NCBI RefSeq assembly: GCF_029946505.1
Contig: NZ_JARZHG010000018.1
Location: 124,001-188,000, forward strand
Reading direction: 5' to 3'
DNA: 64,000 nucleotides
DNA from: Polyangium sp. y55x31
GTDB lineage: Bacteria > Myxococcota_A > Polyangia > Polyangiales > Polyangiaceae
The notes below the pieces were generated by a model, which was not told the origin of the DNA, searched no databases, and worked only from the letters and a program-made list of their open reading frames with translations. Both the position numbers and the translations under genes were made by a program. Of the stretch, positions 39,152-47,987 are shown piece by piece. How positions within the stretch are numbered: position 1 is the stretch's first letter; each line of letters begins with the position of its first letter.

Positions 39152-40241
39152 TACCAACCGCCTCCTCGTAGTTACGCAACCCGTGCTCGGCGCCATTGGC
39201 CATGACGAGATCAAACGGACCCTTCCGAGGTCGCAGAGCGCGGCCGGGTGGGAGTCCTTGGAAATCGCGCCGATTCGCGCGACGCTCGGGGACTCCTACG
39301 AGCTCGACTGGACGGCTCTGCAGGCCGAGCAGGAGCGGCTCTTCGACGAGACCATGAAACCCCAGCTCGCGGAGCGAAAAGGGTTTGCCTACTTCGGATT
39401 TGCTCCGATCCCCCTCGCGATTCATCTGGGGTATCTCGTCGAGAACCGCTTCGAGATCGACCTCTACCAGCTCAACCATTCCCAGTCGAAGTGGGTCTAC
39501 ACCCCGGACAAACCATCCCCGAAGCGGACTGCGCTCAAGCCGATGCAGCTTCCGGAGCACGGGTCCACGGACAAAGGCCCGGTCGTGATCCGTGTCTCCA
39601 CGTCAGCCCGAATCGCACCCGAAGAGACAGCCGAGGTCGTTCCGCGGAGCCTTTTCGATCTCGACATCGCGCTTGCCACGCCCCACCCCGACGCTCTGGA
39701 GACGAGCAGCGCCCTGGCCGAGGTGGTCGAGGCGTTCAACCTCGGGATCGCGCGGCTTCGAGCGCTGTTCCCCAACCGTACGGCGATCCACCTCTTCGCC
39801 GCCGTCCCGGTGGGCCTCGCATTCAAGCTCGGGACGCTGATCAACCCCACCATGTATCGGGGGGTGGTGACCTATCAGTACGCCGTGAATAAGTCGCCGC
39901 GATATCAGCGAGCGATCGTGCTCGCTGAGGACGGTTTGCGTGAAGAGCCATTCCTCGGCGACGAGGAATACGATTGGGGGAAAACCACTGCGGTCGTTTT
40001 CTACGAGTTGCTCGTGAAGGCCTACGGTGCGGCGTCGAGGGCAGAGTTGATCCTGGCGCAAAGCGGGGTCGATCGGTCTCACCTCAACTTCAACCAAAGC
40101 CCGCGGGACTACTGGAAAGCGGCGCTCGAGGTCGCGGCCCGCGGTGGTCGCCTCCGCGCGCTCGTGCAACGTGCCGTCGAGGATCCGGACATCGCAGCCT
40201 ATCATCGGGAGATCAAACGACTCGCGAGCGGTACACCTTGA
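39144..40241 (+). CDS. SAVED-domain sensor with C-terminal EAD-like adaptor domain
   Basis: This 365-residue protein has a SAVED domain (about 80-255) with FAYFGFAPIPLAIHLGYLV and LFAAVPVGLAFKLGTL, the CARF-like pocket family that binds cyclic oligonucleotides in CBASS. It has no nuclease, Lon or CHAT fusion. Instead its last 90 residues (about 272-362) are closely similar to the N-terminus of the next protein, sharing DEEYDW-type start, SPRDxWKxALEVAAxxG and AYHR. This module resembles an effector-associated domain. The start, after GAGAGGAG, overlaps the Cap6 stop by 8 bases. It is probably a sensor-adaptor that recruits the protease. Confidence 0.85.
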   Translation: MLDTNRLLVVTQPVLGAIGHDEIKRTLPRSQSAAGWESLEIAPIRATLGDSYELDWTALQAEQERLFDETMKPQLAERKGFAYFGFAPIPLAIHLGYLVENRFEIDLYQLNHSQSKWVYTPDKPSPKRTALKPMQLPEHGSTDKGPVVIRVSTSARIAPEETAEVVPRSLFDLDIALATPHPDALETSSALAEVVEAFNLGIARLRALFPNRTAIHLFAAVPVGLAFKLGTLINPTMYRGVVTYQYAVNKSPRYQRAIVLAEDGLREEPFLGDEEYDWGKTTAVVFYELLVKAYGAASRAELILAQSGVDRSHLNFNQSPRDYWKAALEVAARGGRLRALVQRAVEDPDIAAYHREIKRLASGTP

Positions 40242-40261
40242 ACCCAGATGGAGACACCCCA

Positions 40262-41299
40262 ATGACGGAGCCCTCAGCCCATTTCCTGGACGACGCAGAA
40301 TACGACTGGAGCAAACCCGAAGCCGTCGAGCTCTTCGAGATCATGGTCCGCGCCTATGGCACGGACCGCGGCATGATCGACCGATCCGGCATCGACAGAC
40401 ACCGCATCAACTTCAAGCAATCGCCGCGCGACATCTGGAAGGAGGCGCTCGAAGTCGCCGCGGCCGAAGGGCACACGCGAAAGCTCGCGCAGAATGCCCG
40501 AAATGACCGCTCGATCACCGCCTACCACCGCCGGCTCGATCGCCTCCTCGGCCCGCATCCGGCACCCATAGAAGCCGCCCCCCCGGCAAACGCGCGCATC
40601 GTGTGGAGCGGACAGGAGGTCATCACGGGGAAGCAGCCAACCTTCCTGGAAATGTCTTTCTTCCATGAGGGTCTTCGAATCGCACCCTCGGTCGTACGAC
40701 TCAGCACGACGAGCCAAGATGACCATTTCGCGTTCGGCTCAGGCTTCCTGATCGCTCCGAATACGATCTTGACGAACCATCATGTGCTTTACGCGAGCGG
40801 TCGGCCGATGAAGGAAGTCGACATCTGGTTCAACTTCGAGCTCGACGCTTCAGGCCGACCCCTCGTCGTCGACAGATACGAAGGCGACGTCTCGACCATC
40901 CAGGGCGAAGAAGCCGACGATTGGGCCATCCTCAAGCCGAAGAAACCCTTCAAGGACACCTACAAGCCGCTGAACGTCCATCCATCCAAACCGGTGACGC
41001 GCGGCGATTTCGTCTACATCGTCCAGCATCCCGGGGGTCAGCTGAAGAAAATCGGGCTCGTACACAACGAGGTCGTGCACGTCGATCAGGCCCGGGTCCA
41101 ATACCTCACCGACACCCTGCCCGGCTCCTCCGGCTCGCCCGTGTGCAACGAGCTCTGGCAGGTGGTCGCCTTGCACGCGCAAGGCATCAAAGGCGATCCC
41201 ACGAAAGAACAGCCCTACAAAAACGAAGGCATCCGCATCGATCGCGTCGTCGAAGCGCTCTCGGCCCGCGGCATTCTCGAACCACGCGCCCAGCCGTGA
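40262..41299 (+). CDS. EAD-trypsin-like serine protease, predicted CBASS effector
   Basis: This 345-residue protein has an N-terminal EAD-like adaptor (about 8-96) homologous to the SAVED C-terminus, and a trypsin-like domain (about 137-340) with the triad His174 (NHHV), Asp220 (DWAIL) and Ser290 (GSSGSP). No signal peptide, so it acts in the cytoplasm. ATG 40262 follows GGAG; the frame opens further upstream but is antisense-like. Cleavage of an unknown host or phage protein after recruitment by the SAVED sensor is the inference. All catalytic residues appear intact. Confidence 0.9.
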   Translation: MTEPSAHFLDDAEYDWSKPEAVELFEIMVRAYGTDRGMIDRSGIDRHRINFKQSPRDIWKEALEVAAAEGHTRKLAQNARNDRSITAYHRRLDRLLGPHPAPIEAAPPANARIVWSGQEVITGKQPTFLEMSFFHEGLRIAPSVVRLSTTSQDDHFAFGSGFLIAPNTILTNHHVLYASGRPMKEVDIWFNFELDASGRPLVVDRYEGDVSTIQGEEADDWAILKPKKPFKDTYKPLNVHPSKPVTRGDFVYIVQHPGGQLKKIGLVHNEVVHVDQARVQYLTDTLPGSSGSPVCNELWQVVALHAQGIKGDPTKEQPYKNEGIRIDRVVEALSARGILEPRAQP

Positions 41300-41305
41300 T
41301 GCCCC

Positions 41306-41638
41306 TCAGCCCGTCGACCCCGCCCCCGGCAGCACCAAATAATCCGCCACGGACTCCAGCCGGATGTCCGGAAACCGCTCCGCCACCGCGCTCCGCATCT
41401 GCTCCGTGTCGGCCGGATCCTCCGCCTCCGCGAACGCCTTCTGCCTCGCCGCGTCGCTCGGCCATTGTGCGTATCCGTAGAAGAGCCCGTCCGATCCGCG
41501 ATGAAGCCGCGACCCGAACGAGCCCTTCTCCCGGTAATGCGCCGTGATCCGCGACCACGCCTCGATGAACGCCTCCTCCTTCCCGGGATGAAGCTTCCAC
41601 CGATACAGCACCACGAACCCCGGACCGCGACCGCTCAT
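41306..41638 (-). CDS. Antibiotic biosynthesis monooxygenase (ABM) family protein
   Basis: This 110-residue protein has the dimeric alpha+beta barrel shape of ABM proteins: FVVLYRWKLHPGKEEAFIEAWSRI, then AQWPSDAARQKAF. Members are often cofactor-free oxygenases or small binding proteins; its substrate is not known. It lies 6 bases after the convergent protease stop and 6 bases beyond the next minus-strand gene's stop side, so it may be the boundary of the island. Confidence 0.8.
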   Translation of the reverse strand: MSGRGPGFVVLYRWKLHPGKEEAFIEAWSRITAHYREKGSFGSRLHRGSDGLFYGYAQWPSDAARQKAFAEAEDPADTEQMRSAVAERFPDIRLESVADYLVLPGAGSTG

Positions 41639-41644
41639 CCTCCC

Positions 41645-42724
41645 CTACAGCTCCTTCGCCACCCGCTCCCGCACCCACGCCGCCGCCGCGCGCGTCCCGA
41701 GTGTCCCGCCCACGTCCACGGTGCAGGCCTTCTCCTCGATCGCCGCCGCCACCGCCTGCTCGATCCGCTTCTCCTCGTCCGGCCATCCGAGGTGCGTGAG
41801 CATCATGCCCACCGTCAGGAGCGCCGCGAACGGGTTCGCGATGTCCTTGCCCGCGAGTGGCGGCGCCGAGCCGTGCACCGGCTCGAACATCGCCACGCGC
41901 GTCGGGTCGGACGCGTGCACGTTCGCGCTCGCCGCCATCCCGAGGCCGCCTTGCAGCGCCGCGCCGAGGTCCGTCACGATGTCGCCGAAGAGGTTGTTCA
42001 TCACGAGCACCTCGAACTGCGACGGGTCCTGGATCATGAGCAGGCAGAGCGCGTCCACGTAGAGGTGCCGCGACTCGATCCCCGGGTACTCGCGCCGCAC
42101 CTCGTCGAACACGCGCAGCCAGAGCTCGTGCGCGTGCCGCATCGCGTTCGACTTGTCCGCCATGCACACGCGCTTGCGACCCGTGCGCTTGGCGAACTCG
42201 AACGCCGCGCGCACGATCCGCTCGACGCCCTTGCGCGTGTTGAGGTCCTCGTTGATCGCGACCTCGTCCGGCGTGCCTCGCTTGAATTGCCCGCCCATGC
42301 CGACGTAGACGCCCTCGGTGTTCTCGCGGAACACCACCATGTCCACGTCCTTCGCGCCTCGACCCTTGAGCGGCACCAGGCGATCGGACAGCGCCTTCAC
42401 GGGCCGCACGTTCGCGTAGAGGTCGAAGCCGAAGCGCATGCCGAAGAGGATGTCCCGCGCGTGCTCGAGACCGGGCACGCGCGGGTCTCCCAGCGCGCCG
42501 AGCAGGACCGCGGCGCACTCGCGCTGCACCGCGATCTGGATCTCCTTCGGGAACGTCACGCCGTCGCGCAGGTAGCGATCGGCGCCCAGGTCGAGCTCCC
42601 AGAGATCGAGCGGCAAGCCCGCCTTGTCTCGGTAGATCTCGAGCAGGAGCTTCGCCTCGTGCGTGACACTCGGCCCGATCCCGTCTCCCCCGATGATGGC
42701 GATCTTCTTGCGCTGCGATCCCAC
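41645..42724 (-). CDS. Isocitrate/isopropylmalate dehydrogenase family protein
   Basis: This 359-residue protein has IGGDGIGPSVTHEAK at the N-terminus, the RENTEGVYVGMGG loop and the NLFGDIVTDLGAALQGGLGMA metal/substrate region of beta-decarboxylating dehydrogenases. Start GTG 42724 follows GGGAG. LeuB and tartrate/isocitrate dehydrogenases share this pattern; substrate-determining residues were not resolved, so no symbol is given. The LeuA-like gene at 790 is far away. Confidence 0.87.
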   Translation of the reverse strand: MGSQRKKIAIIGGDGIGPSVTHEAKLLLEIYRDKAGLPLDLWELDLGADRYLRDGVTFPKEIQIAVQRECAAVLLGALGDPRVPGLEHARDILFGMRFGFDLYANVRPVKALSDRLVPLKGRGAKDVDMVVFRENTEGVYVGMGGQFKRGTPDEVAINEDLNTRKGVERIVRAAFEFAKRTGRKRVCMADKSNAMRHAHELWLRVFDEVRREYPGIESRHLYVDALCLLMIQDPSQFEVLVMNNLFGDIVTDLGAALQGGLGMAASANVHASDPTRVAMFEPVHGSAPPLAGKDIANPFAALLTVGMMLTHLGWPDEEKRIEQAVAAAIEEKACTVDVGGTLGTRAAAAWVRERVAKEL

Positions 42725-42750
42725 GGCTCTCCCTTTCCGCTCAGCTCCGA

Positions 42751-43863
42751 TCAGCCGAGCGCGCGCTCCACCGGCACGTACTCGAGGTTGTGCGCCTGCG
42801 CGACCGGCCCGTACGTCACCGCGCCGCCGAACGTGTTCACGCCGAGCAAGACCGCGCGATCCGCGCGCGCCGCCGCCGCCACGCCCTTGTCCGCGATCGT
42901 GAGGCCGTACTGCAGCGTCGTGTTCGTCAGCGCCCACGTGCTCGTGTGGCTCACGGCGCCCGGCATGTTCGCCACGCAGTAGTGCACGACGCCGTGCACC
43001 TCGTAGGTGGGGTTGTCGTGCGTCGTCGGCCGGCACGTCTCGATGCAGCCGCCCTGATCCACGGCCACGTCGACCACCACGCTGCCCTTCTCCATCTCGG
43101 AGATGAGCTTCTCGGTGACGAGCTTCGGCGCCTTCGCGCCCGTCACGAGCACCGCGCCGATCACGAGATCCGCGCGCGATACGCATGCCTCGATGTTGTC
43201 CGCGTTCGAGTAGAGCGTCTCGATCGCCCCGCCGAACACGTCCTCGAGGTACTCCATCGTCTGGCCGCGGACGTCGAGCACGGTCACCTGCGCGCCCATG
43301 CCGACCGCGATCGTCGCGGCGTTCTTGCCGACGACGCCGCCGCCGAGGATCACCACGCGCCCGCGCCGCGTGCCGGGCACGCCGCCGAGCAGGATGCCCT
43401 TGCCGCCGTGCTCCTTCTGCAAGCACGCCGCGCCCACCTGCACGGACATGCGGCCGGCGACCTCGCTCATCGGCCGCAGCAGCGGCAGCGAGCCATCGGC
43501 GAGCTCGATCGTCTCGTACGCCACGCCCGCGACGCCCGTCTCGGCGAGCTTCTTCGTCAGCTCGGGCTCGGCCGCGAGGTGCAGGTACGTGTAGACGATG
43601 AGGTCTTTCCGGAAGAACCCGTACTCGGCGGGGAGCGGCTCCTTCACCTTCACGACCATCTCGGCGCCCCAGGCGTCGGCGGCCGTCGGCACGATCGTCG
43701 CGCCTGCGCGCACGTAGGCCTCGTCCTTGATGCCGCTGCCTTCGCCGGCGCCCTGCTGGACGAGCACTTTGTGCCCGCGGCCCACGAAGGCGCGAACGCC
43801 CGCCGGGGTCATCCCGACGCGATACTCCCTGGTCTTGATCTCCTTGGGAACTCCGATGAGCAC
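42751..43863 (-). CDS. ald: Alanine dehydrogenase
   Basis: This 370-residue protein is full-length: [23 protein letters not shown] start, the NAD-binding [17 protein letters not shown] (residues about 168-184) and the C-terminal [14 protein letters not shown] motif. It interconverts L-alanine and pyruvate with NAD. GTG 43863 follows GGGAGGAG. It is 26 bases upstream of the isopropylmalate-type dehydrogenase and probably co-transcribed. Confidence 0.94.
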   Translation of the reverse strand: MLIGVPKEIKTREYRVGMTPAGVRAFVGRGHKVLVQQGAGEGSGIKDEAYVRAGATIVPTAADAWGAEMVVKVKEPLPAEYGFFRKDLIVYTYLHLAAEPELTKKLAETGVAGVAYETIELADGSLPLLRPMSEVAGRMSVQVGAACLQKEHGGKGILLGGVPGTRRGRVVILGGGVVGKNAATIAVGMGAQVTVLDVRGQTMEYLEDVFGGAIETLYSNADNIEACVSRADLVIGAVLVTGAKAPKLVTEKLISEMEKGSVVVDVAVDQGGCIETCRPTTHDNPTYEVHGVVHYCVANMPGAVSHTSTWALTNTTLQYGLTIADKGVAAAARADRAVLLGVNTFGGAVTYGPVAQAHNLEYVPVERALG

Positions 43864-44024
43864 GATGTCTCCTCCCGACTTGGTCGACGCATCTGCGCCG
43901 CGAGGGCGCGCGCGACCATAGCAGAAGGAGAGAGACGTGGAGCCAGTTCCGCAAACGACGCGATGCGGCGATCGTGGCGACTTTCCAGGGTTTTAGCGCA
44001 GCGCGCGGAAGCAGCGCGTCAGGA

Positions 44025-45386
44025 TCAGGACGCTTCGAGCTCCACGATCGGATCCTTCACGTACCCTTCCTCGTACCCGAACTCCGTGAGCGGCAAACCC
44101 GCGCCGCGCAGGGCCGTCATGAGCGCGCGGCTCGCATTCCCGCCGTCCTGACGGTAGTGGTAATTGCCGCGCAATCGGCCGCCGCCCTTGCCGCAGACGA
44201 GCATGGGCAGGTCGTCCTGCGAGTGGGTCCAGCCCTCGGTGTGCTCGGTGCAGACGAAGAGCGAGCTGTGATCGAGCAGGTTGCCGGTCGCGTCGGGCGT
44301 GTTCTTCAGTCGATCGAGGAAATACGCGAGCTGGCCCATGGTGAACCGCACCGCGTCCTTTTGTTTCGTGTAGGGCGCGGGCTCGGTGTGGTTCATGTAA
44401 TGCTGCCCGTCGGTCGCGCCGACCATCCAGAACACCGCGCCCGAGCCGCAGGTCGAGTACTGGATCGAGAACGACCGCGTGAGCCCGCAGGAGAGCGCGA
44501 GGGCCATGAGATCGCTCATCGCCTTGTTTTTCTCGGCGATCTGTTCGTTCGAGGCGAGGTCGGGGAACACGCCCGGATCGTCCGGCTTGTTGCACTCGCC
44601 GATGGGCACGTTCAGCCGGGACTCGATCTCCGAAATGCTCGTGAGGTGCTGTTCGAGGCGCTGTTTGTCCTTCGTGCCGAGGCGCCCCTGGAGCGTCTTG
44701 ATCTGCCCGCTCACGGCGTCGAGCACGCTCGCCCGCGCGCGGTCGACGAGCGGCGAGCCCGCGCCCTTGTTGAACAGGCGATCGAAAAACGCGTGCGGCG
44801 ATTCCTCGGACGGATTCACGTTCGTCTCGCCGCTCTTGCTGCCGTTGTGCGAGAGGTGCTGGAAGCTCGTGCCCTCGTCGGTGCCGCGGAATCGCGTCAC
44901 CGCGGCCTCGAGCGATTTGTACGGGCTCGGGGCGAGCGACTGGAAGTATTGCGCGGCCACCTGATCGATGCTCGGGTACTTCATCGTCGACACGATCGTG
45001 TCGCGCACGTCGTCGATCTTGAGGTGCGGCCCGCCCGAGCAAACCGCGGACATCCCCGAATGATGCGGGTGCCGCGGCGTCTTCACCGAGAGCCCGCTGA
45101 CCACGCTCACGTATTCCTTGTACGGCAGCAGCGGGGCGAGGGCGAAGTCCTCGGGCACGGTCCAATCCGGCCCGATCGTCGGCGGGGTCCAGGTGGGCAG
45201 GTGGACGCCGTTGCCGAAAAACCAGAGGCCGAACCGCGTCGGGATGTCCTCGCCGTTGGCGAAGGCGTCGCCGTGATTGTTCAGCATCATCTCGAAGATC
45301 GGCAGGCCCACGGCGACGGCGGCGCCTCCGAGCATTCCGCGCAGGAACAGGCGGCGGGAGGGGCGTTCGATTTTGCGTGCGCTCAC
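44025..45386 (-). CDS. DUF1552 protein with Tat-type signal
   Basis: This 453-residue protein begins with a twin-arginine-like signal (SRRLFLRGML) and contains the DUF1552 pattern (GLWFFGNGVHLPTWTP, HSGMSAVCSGGPH, FSIQYSTCGSGAVFWM). GTG 45386 overlaps the DUF1592 stop by four bases, so the two are translated together. DUF1552/DUF1592 pairs are known from planctomycetes and myxobacteria, often beside cytochrome-like proteins; function is not established. Likely periplasmic. Confidence 0.88.
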   Translation of the reverse strand: MSARKIERPSRRLFLRGMLGGAAVAVGLPIFEMMLNNHGDAFANGEDIPTRFGLWFFGNGVHLPTWTPPTIGPDWTVPEDFALAPLLPYKEYVSVVSGLSVKTPRHPHHSGMSAVCSGGPHLKIDDVRDTIVSTMKYPSIDQVAAQYFQSLAPSPYKSLEAAVTRFRGTDEGTSFQHLSHNGSKSGETNVNPSEESPHAFFDRLFNKGAGSPLVDRARASVLDAVSGQIKTLQGRLGTKDKQRLEQHLTSISEIESRLNVPIGECNKPDDPGVFPDLASNEQIAEKNKAMSDLMALALSCGLTRSFSIQYSTCGSGAVFWMVGATDGQHYMNHTEPAPYTKQKDAVRFTMGQLAYFLDRLKNTPDATGNLLDHSSLFVCTEHTEGWTHSQDDLPMLVCGKGGGRLRGNYHYRQDGGNASRALMTALRGAGLPLTEFGYEEGYVKDPIVELEAS

Positions 45387-47017
45387 GGCTTCACCTCTTC
45401 CTGCGAGGGCTTGCTGGCGTAGCGATATCCGTCGTTGGTCACGAGGGCGAGGACGAGGTTCTTGAACCGGTAGTCGCTCGCCACGAAATCGGCGACGAGC
45501 TCCTCGACGCTGCCCTTGTCCCCCTTGCCGGCGAGGTGCGCGCCGGCGTGCTCGTAAAACCGCCGCGCGATGCAGGCGCCGACTTCCGGCAGCGACGCGA
45601 CGAGCTCGGCCATGTCGATCGGCCCCGCGACGTCGTGGCCGTCGACCACCGTGCTCGAATCGACCGACAGGCCATTCTCGTCGGTCTCGCGATACGCGCC
45701 GATCGCGTCGTACTTCTCGAAGGCGAATCCGATCGGATCCATCCGCTCGTGGCAGCCTGCGCATTCCGGGTTGGTCCGGTGCTCGTCGAGCCGCTGCCGC
45801 AGCGTGGTCGGATTGCCGGGATCGGGCTCGGGCAGCGTGGTGCTGATCCCCGGCGGCGGCGGCGGGATGTCCTGGCAGAACAGGTTGAGCCGGACGAACC
45901 GCCCGCGATGGGTCGGCGACGTCTGCGTCTTGTGCGCGTTCAAGGCGAGGAACCCGGGCGTCGTCAGAATGCCTGCGCGCCGGCCGTCGTCGGGCAACGT
46001 GACGGGCGTCCATTCCGGCCCCGTGATGCCCTCGATGCCATAGACGCGCGCCAGGTCCTCGTTCACGTACGTGTCGCGCGTCGTGAACATGTCGCGGAAA
46101 TCGCCTTCTTTCTCGAAGACGTTGTTCTCGAACATGCGCTCCATCTCGCCGCGCATCGACGGCCCGAGCGTGGCCGAGAGCTGCGGGAATTTTTCCGGTT
46201 GCTTGTCGAGCGCGTCGAGCTTGCCGATGTTCATGAAGTCGCGGAAAAACCGCGTCAGGGTCACGCGCGCGCGTGGATCATCGAGCAATCGCGACGCCTG
46301 CGCCCGCACGCCTTCCGCCGTCGCGAGCTCGCCGCGCCGGGCCGCCTCGCGCAGCGTATCGTCGGGGGGCGCGTCGAGCAGGAGGAACGACAGGCGGCTT
46401 GCCATCTCCCAGCTCGTGTACCGATACCCATCGTCGGCCCGCTCGCCGACCTCGACGCGGAACAGGAAATGCGGCGACAACAAGACCGCCGCGAGCGCGA
46501 ACTTGAGGCCCTGCGCTTCGTCCTCGAGGTCGGTCGCGACGTCCGCCGAAAGCACCTGCAGCGACGTGACCTCCTCCTCGGACACGGGCCTGCGCCAGGC
46601 GCGCGAGGTGAACGAGGCGATGAAGTCCTTCACGCACGGCTCGCCCACGGCCGTCACGGGGCAACCGACGAGCGCGTCGCGCCGCGCCGGATCGGCGAAG
46701 ACCTGATCGAGCACCTCGTACGTCGCCGTCTCGTATTTCTCGGCGTCGACGGGGGCGATGGTGCTGCGCGCGGCGGAGATCGACGAGAAGCCATAAAGCA
46801 CGTCGTCGACCGGCAGATCCGCGGGGATCGCGAGCGGTTTGCCGAAAAGATCGAACCAGGCGTTCTGGATCTGCGGGCGTGTGAGGCGATGGAGCGTCGG
46901 CTCGGCGGGCGCGAACGCTGCGGCGGCGGCCCTCTCGTCGCCCGTGTCCCCGATGATGCCCACGCAACTCGCGAGGCCCACGAGCGCGCACAGCAAAGGC
47001 GCATAGCCCTGTCGCAT
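45383..47017 (-). CDS. DUF1592/1588/1585/1595-family secreted protein
   Basis: This 544-residue protein has a lipoprotein-type signal (ALVGLASC) and the DUF1587/1595/1592/1588/1585 array: HRLTRPQIQNAWFDLFG, then AWRRPVSEEE, HFLFRVEV, THRGRFVRLNLFCQDIPPPPP, and CAGCHERMDPIGFAFEKYD. The CxxCH in CAGCHE is the heme/metal-type motif usual in this family. Upstream ATG at 47017. The product acts outside the cytoplasm with the DUF1552 protein. Confidence 0.88.
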   Translation of the reverse strand: MRQGYAPLLCALVGLASCVGIIGDTGDERAAAAAFAPAEPTLHRLTRPQIQNAWFDLFGKPLAIPADLPVDDVLYGFSSISAARSTIAPVDAEKYETATYEVLDQVFADPARRDALVGCPVTAVGEPCVKDFIASFTSRAWRRPVSEEEVTSLQVLSADVATDLEDEAQGLKFALAAVLLSPHFLFRVEVGERADDGYRYTSWEMASRLSFLLLDAPPDDTLREAARRGELATAEGVRAQASRLLDDPRARVTLTRFFRDFMNIGKLDALDKQPEKFPQLSATLGPSMRGEMERMFENNVFEKEGDFRDMFTTRDTYVNEDLARVYGIEGITGPEWTPVTLPDDGRRAGILTTPGFLALNAHKTQTSPTHRGRFVRLNLFCQDIPPPPPGISTTLPEPDPGNPTTLRQRLDEHRTNPECAGCHERMDPIGFAFEKYDAIGAYRETDENGLSVDSSTVVDGHDVAGPIDMAELVASLPEVGACIARRFYEHAGAHLAGKGDKGSVEELVADFVASDYRFKNLVLALVTNDGYRYASKPSQEEVKP

Positions 47018-47078
47018 GCTTTCGAGGTTACAAGACTCCAGGGAGTCGTCACAAGCGGGATCGTGATAAGATCGGGCC

Positions 47079-47981
47079 GTGTCGATGCTGCGACGTTTCC
47101 ACTCCGCCTCGAATCTTGTTATCGCACTGCTGCTCACGGGATGCGGGGGTGGTGGGAGCGCCGGCGAGGGCGGCGCGGGCGGCTCGGGCGCCAGCGGCGC
47201 CGGGGGATCGAACGAGGGCGGGCACGGCTGCTTCTCGACCGAGACCACGTGCAACGGCAAATGCGTGCACCTCGAGGACAACGCGTCGCATTGCGGCGCG
47301 TGCAACAACGCGTGTGGGCCCGGCGGGCAATGCGTGAACGGGACGTGCGCCTACGACTGCAATGGCACGCTCGTGGAAAACCCCGCCGATTGCCTGAACC
47401 TCTACGGCGCGTTCGAATCCTTCCCGCCGGAATGCCCGGGGTGCCGCACGGCGAACGCTCAGACGGGCGCATGCGGCTGCCCGAGCCCGGCGTCCGAGCT
47501 CCCGCTTCTGGTGCAAAGCGACTGCCCCGGCGTGGCGATGCGATCGGCGACGACGTTGCGGCTCTGCGTGACGCCCACGTTGTCAGCGGACAGCGATTTC
47601 GGCGGCGCGTACCAGGTCGACGATCTCGACGGATGGTGCGGCTCGACAGCGCAATGCCGCGTGGGAAACCCGATGGCCGGCGGGGCCTGCGCGTGCCCGG
47701 CGGGGTTCGACGAGGTGATCGGGCTGCGCTCGATCATCCGGCTGCCGTGCAACGGCGCGGAGGGCGGGACGGTCGTGGTGCTTTGCGGCAACAAGGATGC
47801 GCCGCTGCGAACGTTCGGAGGCGCATTCCAGGTCGACGACGTGGAGCCGACGTGCCGCGCGGGAAATCCGTGGACCGGGGGATGCTCGTGCCCGGTAGGG
47901 ACGACCGAGCACGTGTATCGCGTGATGGTGGATGGAGAGGCGGGGCTTTATGGCTCGACGGTGCGGATCTGTATGCCGTGA
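47079..47981 (+). CDS. Cys-rich lipoprotein with Gly spacer, unknown
   Basis: This 300-residue protein has a lipobox (LLLTGC), a Gly/Ser-rich spacer, then about 24 cysteines, including an EGF-like stretch (TCNGKCVHLEDNASHCGACNNACG). The GG-spacer plus Cys pattern is common in myxobacterial surface proteins. GTG 47079 or ATG 47085 are equally possible. Divergent from the DUF1592 gene. Confidence 0.7.
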   Translation: MSMLRRFHSASNLVIALLLTGCGGGGSAGEGGAGGSGASGAGGSNEGGHGCFSTETTCNGKCVHLEDNASHCGACNNACGPGGQCVNGTCAYDCNGTLVENPADCLNLYGAFESFPPECPGCRTANAQTGACGCPSPASELPLLVQSDCPGVAMRSATTLRLCVTPTLSADSDFGGAYQVDDLDGWCGSTAQCRVGNPMAGGACACPAGFDEVIGLRSIIRLPCNGAEGGTVVVLCGNKDAPLRTFGGAFQVDDVEPTCRAGNPWTGGCSCPVGTTEHVYRVMVDGEAGLYGSTVRICMP

Positions 47982-47987
47982 ACCCGG

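Noticed and set aside
31239..41299. Prophage or conjugative element carrying the defence island
   Set aside because: No integrase, transposase, tail or relaxase genes and no flanking direct repeats were seen, so the island's mobility is not supported from this window alone.
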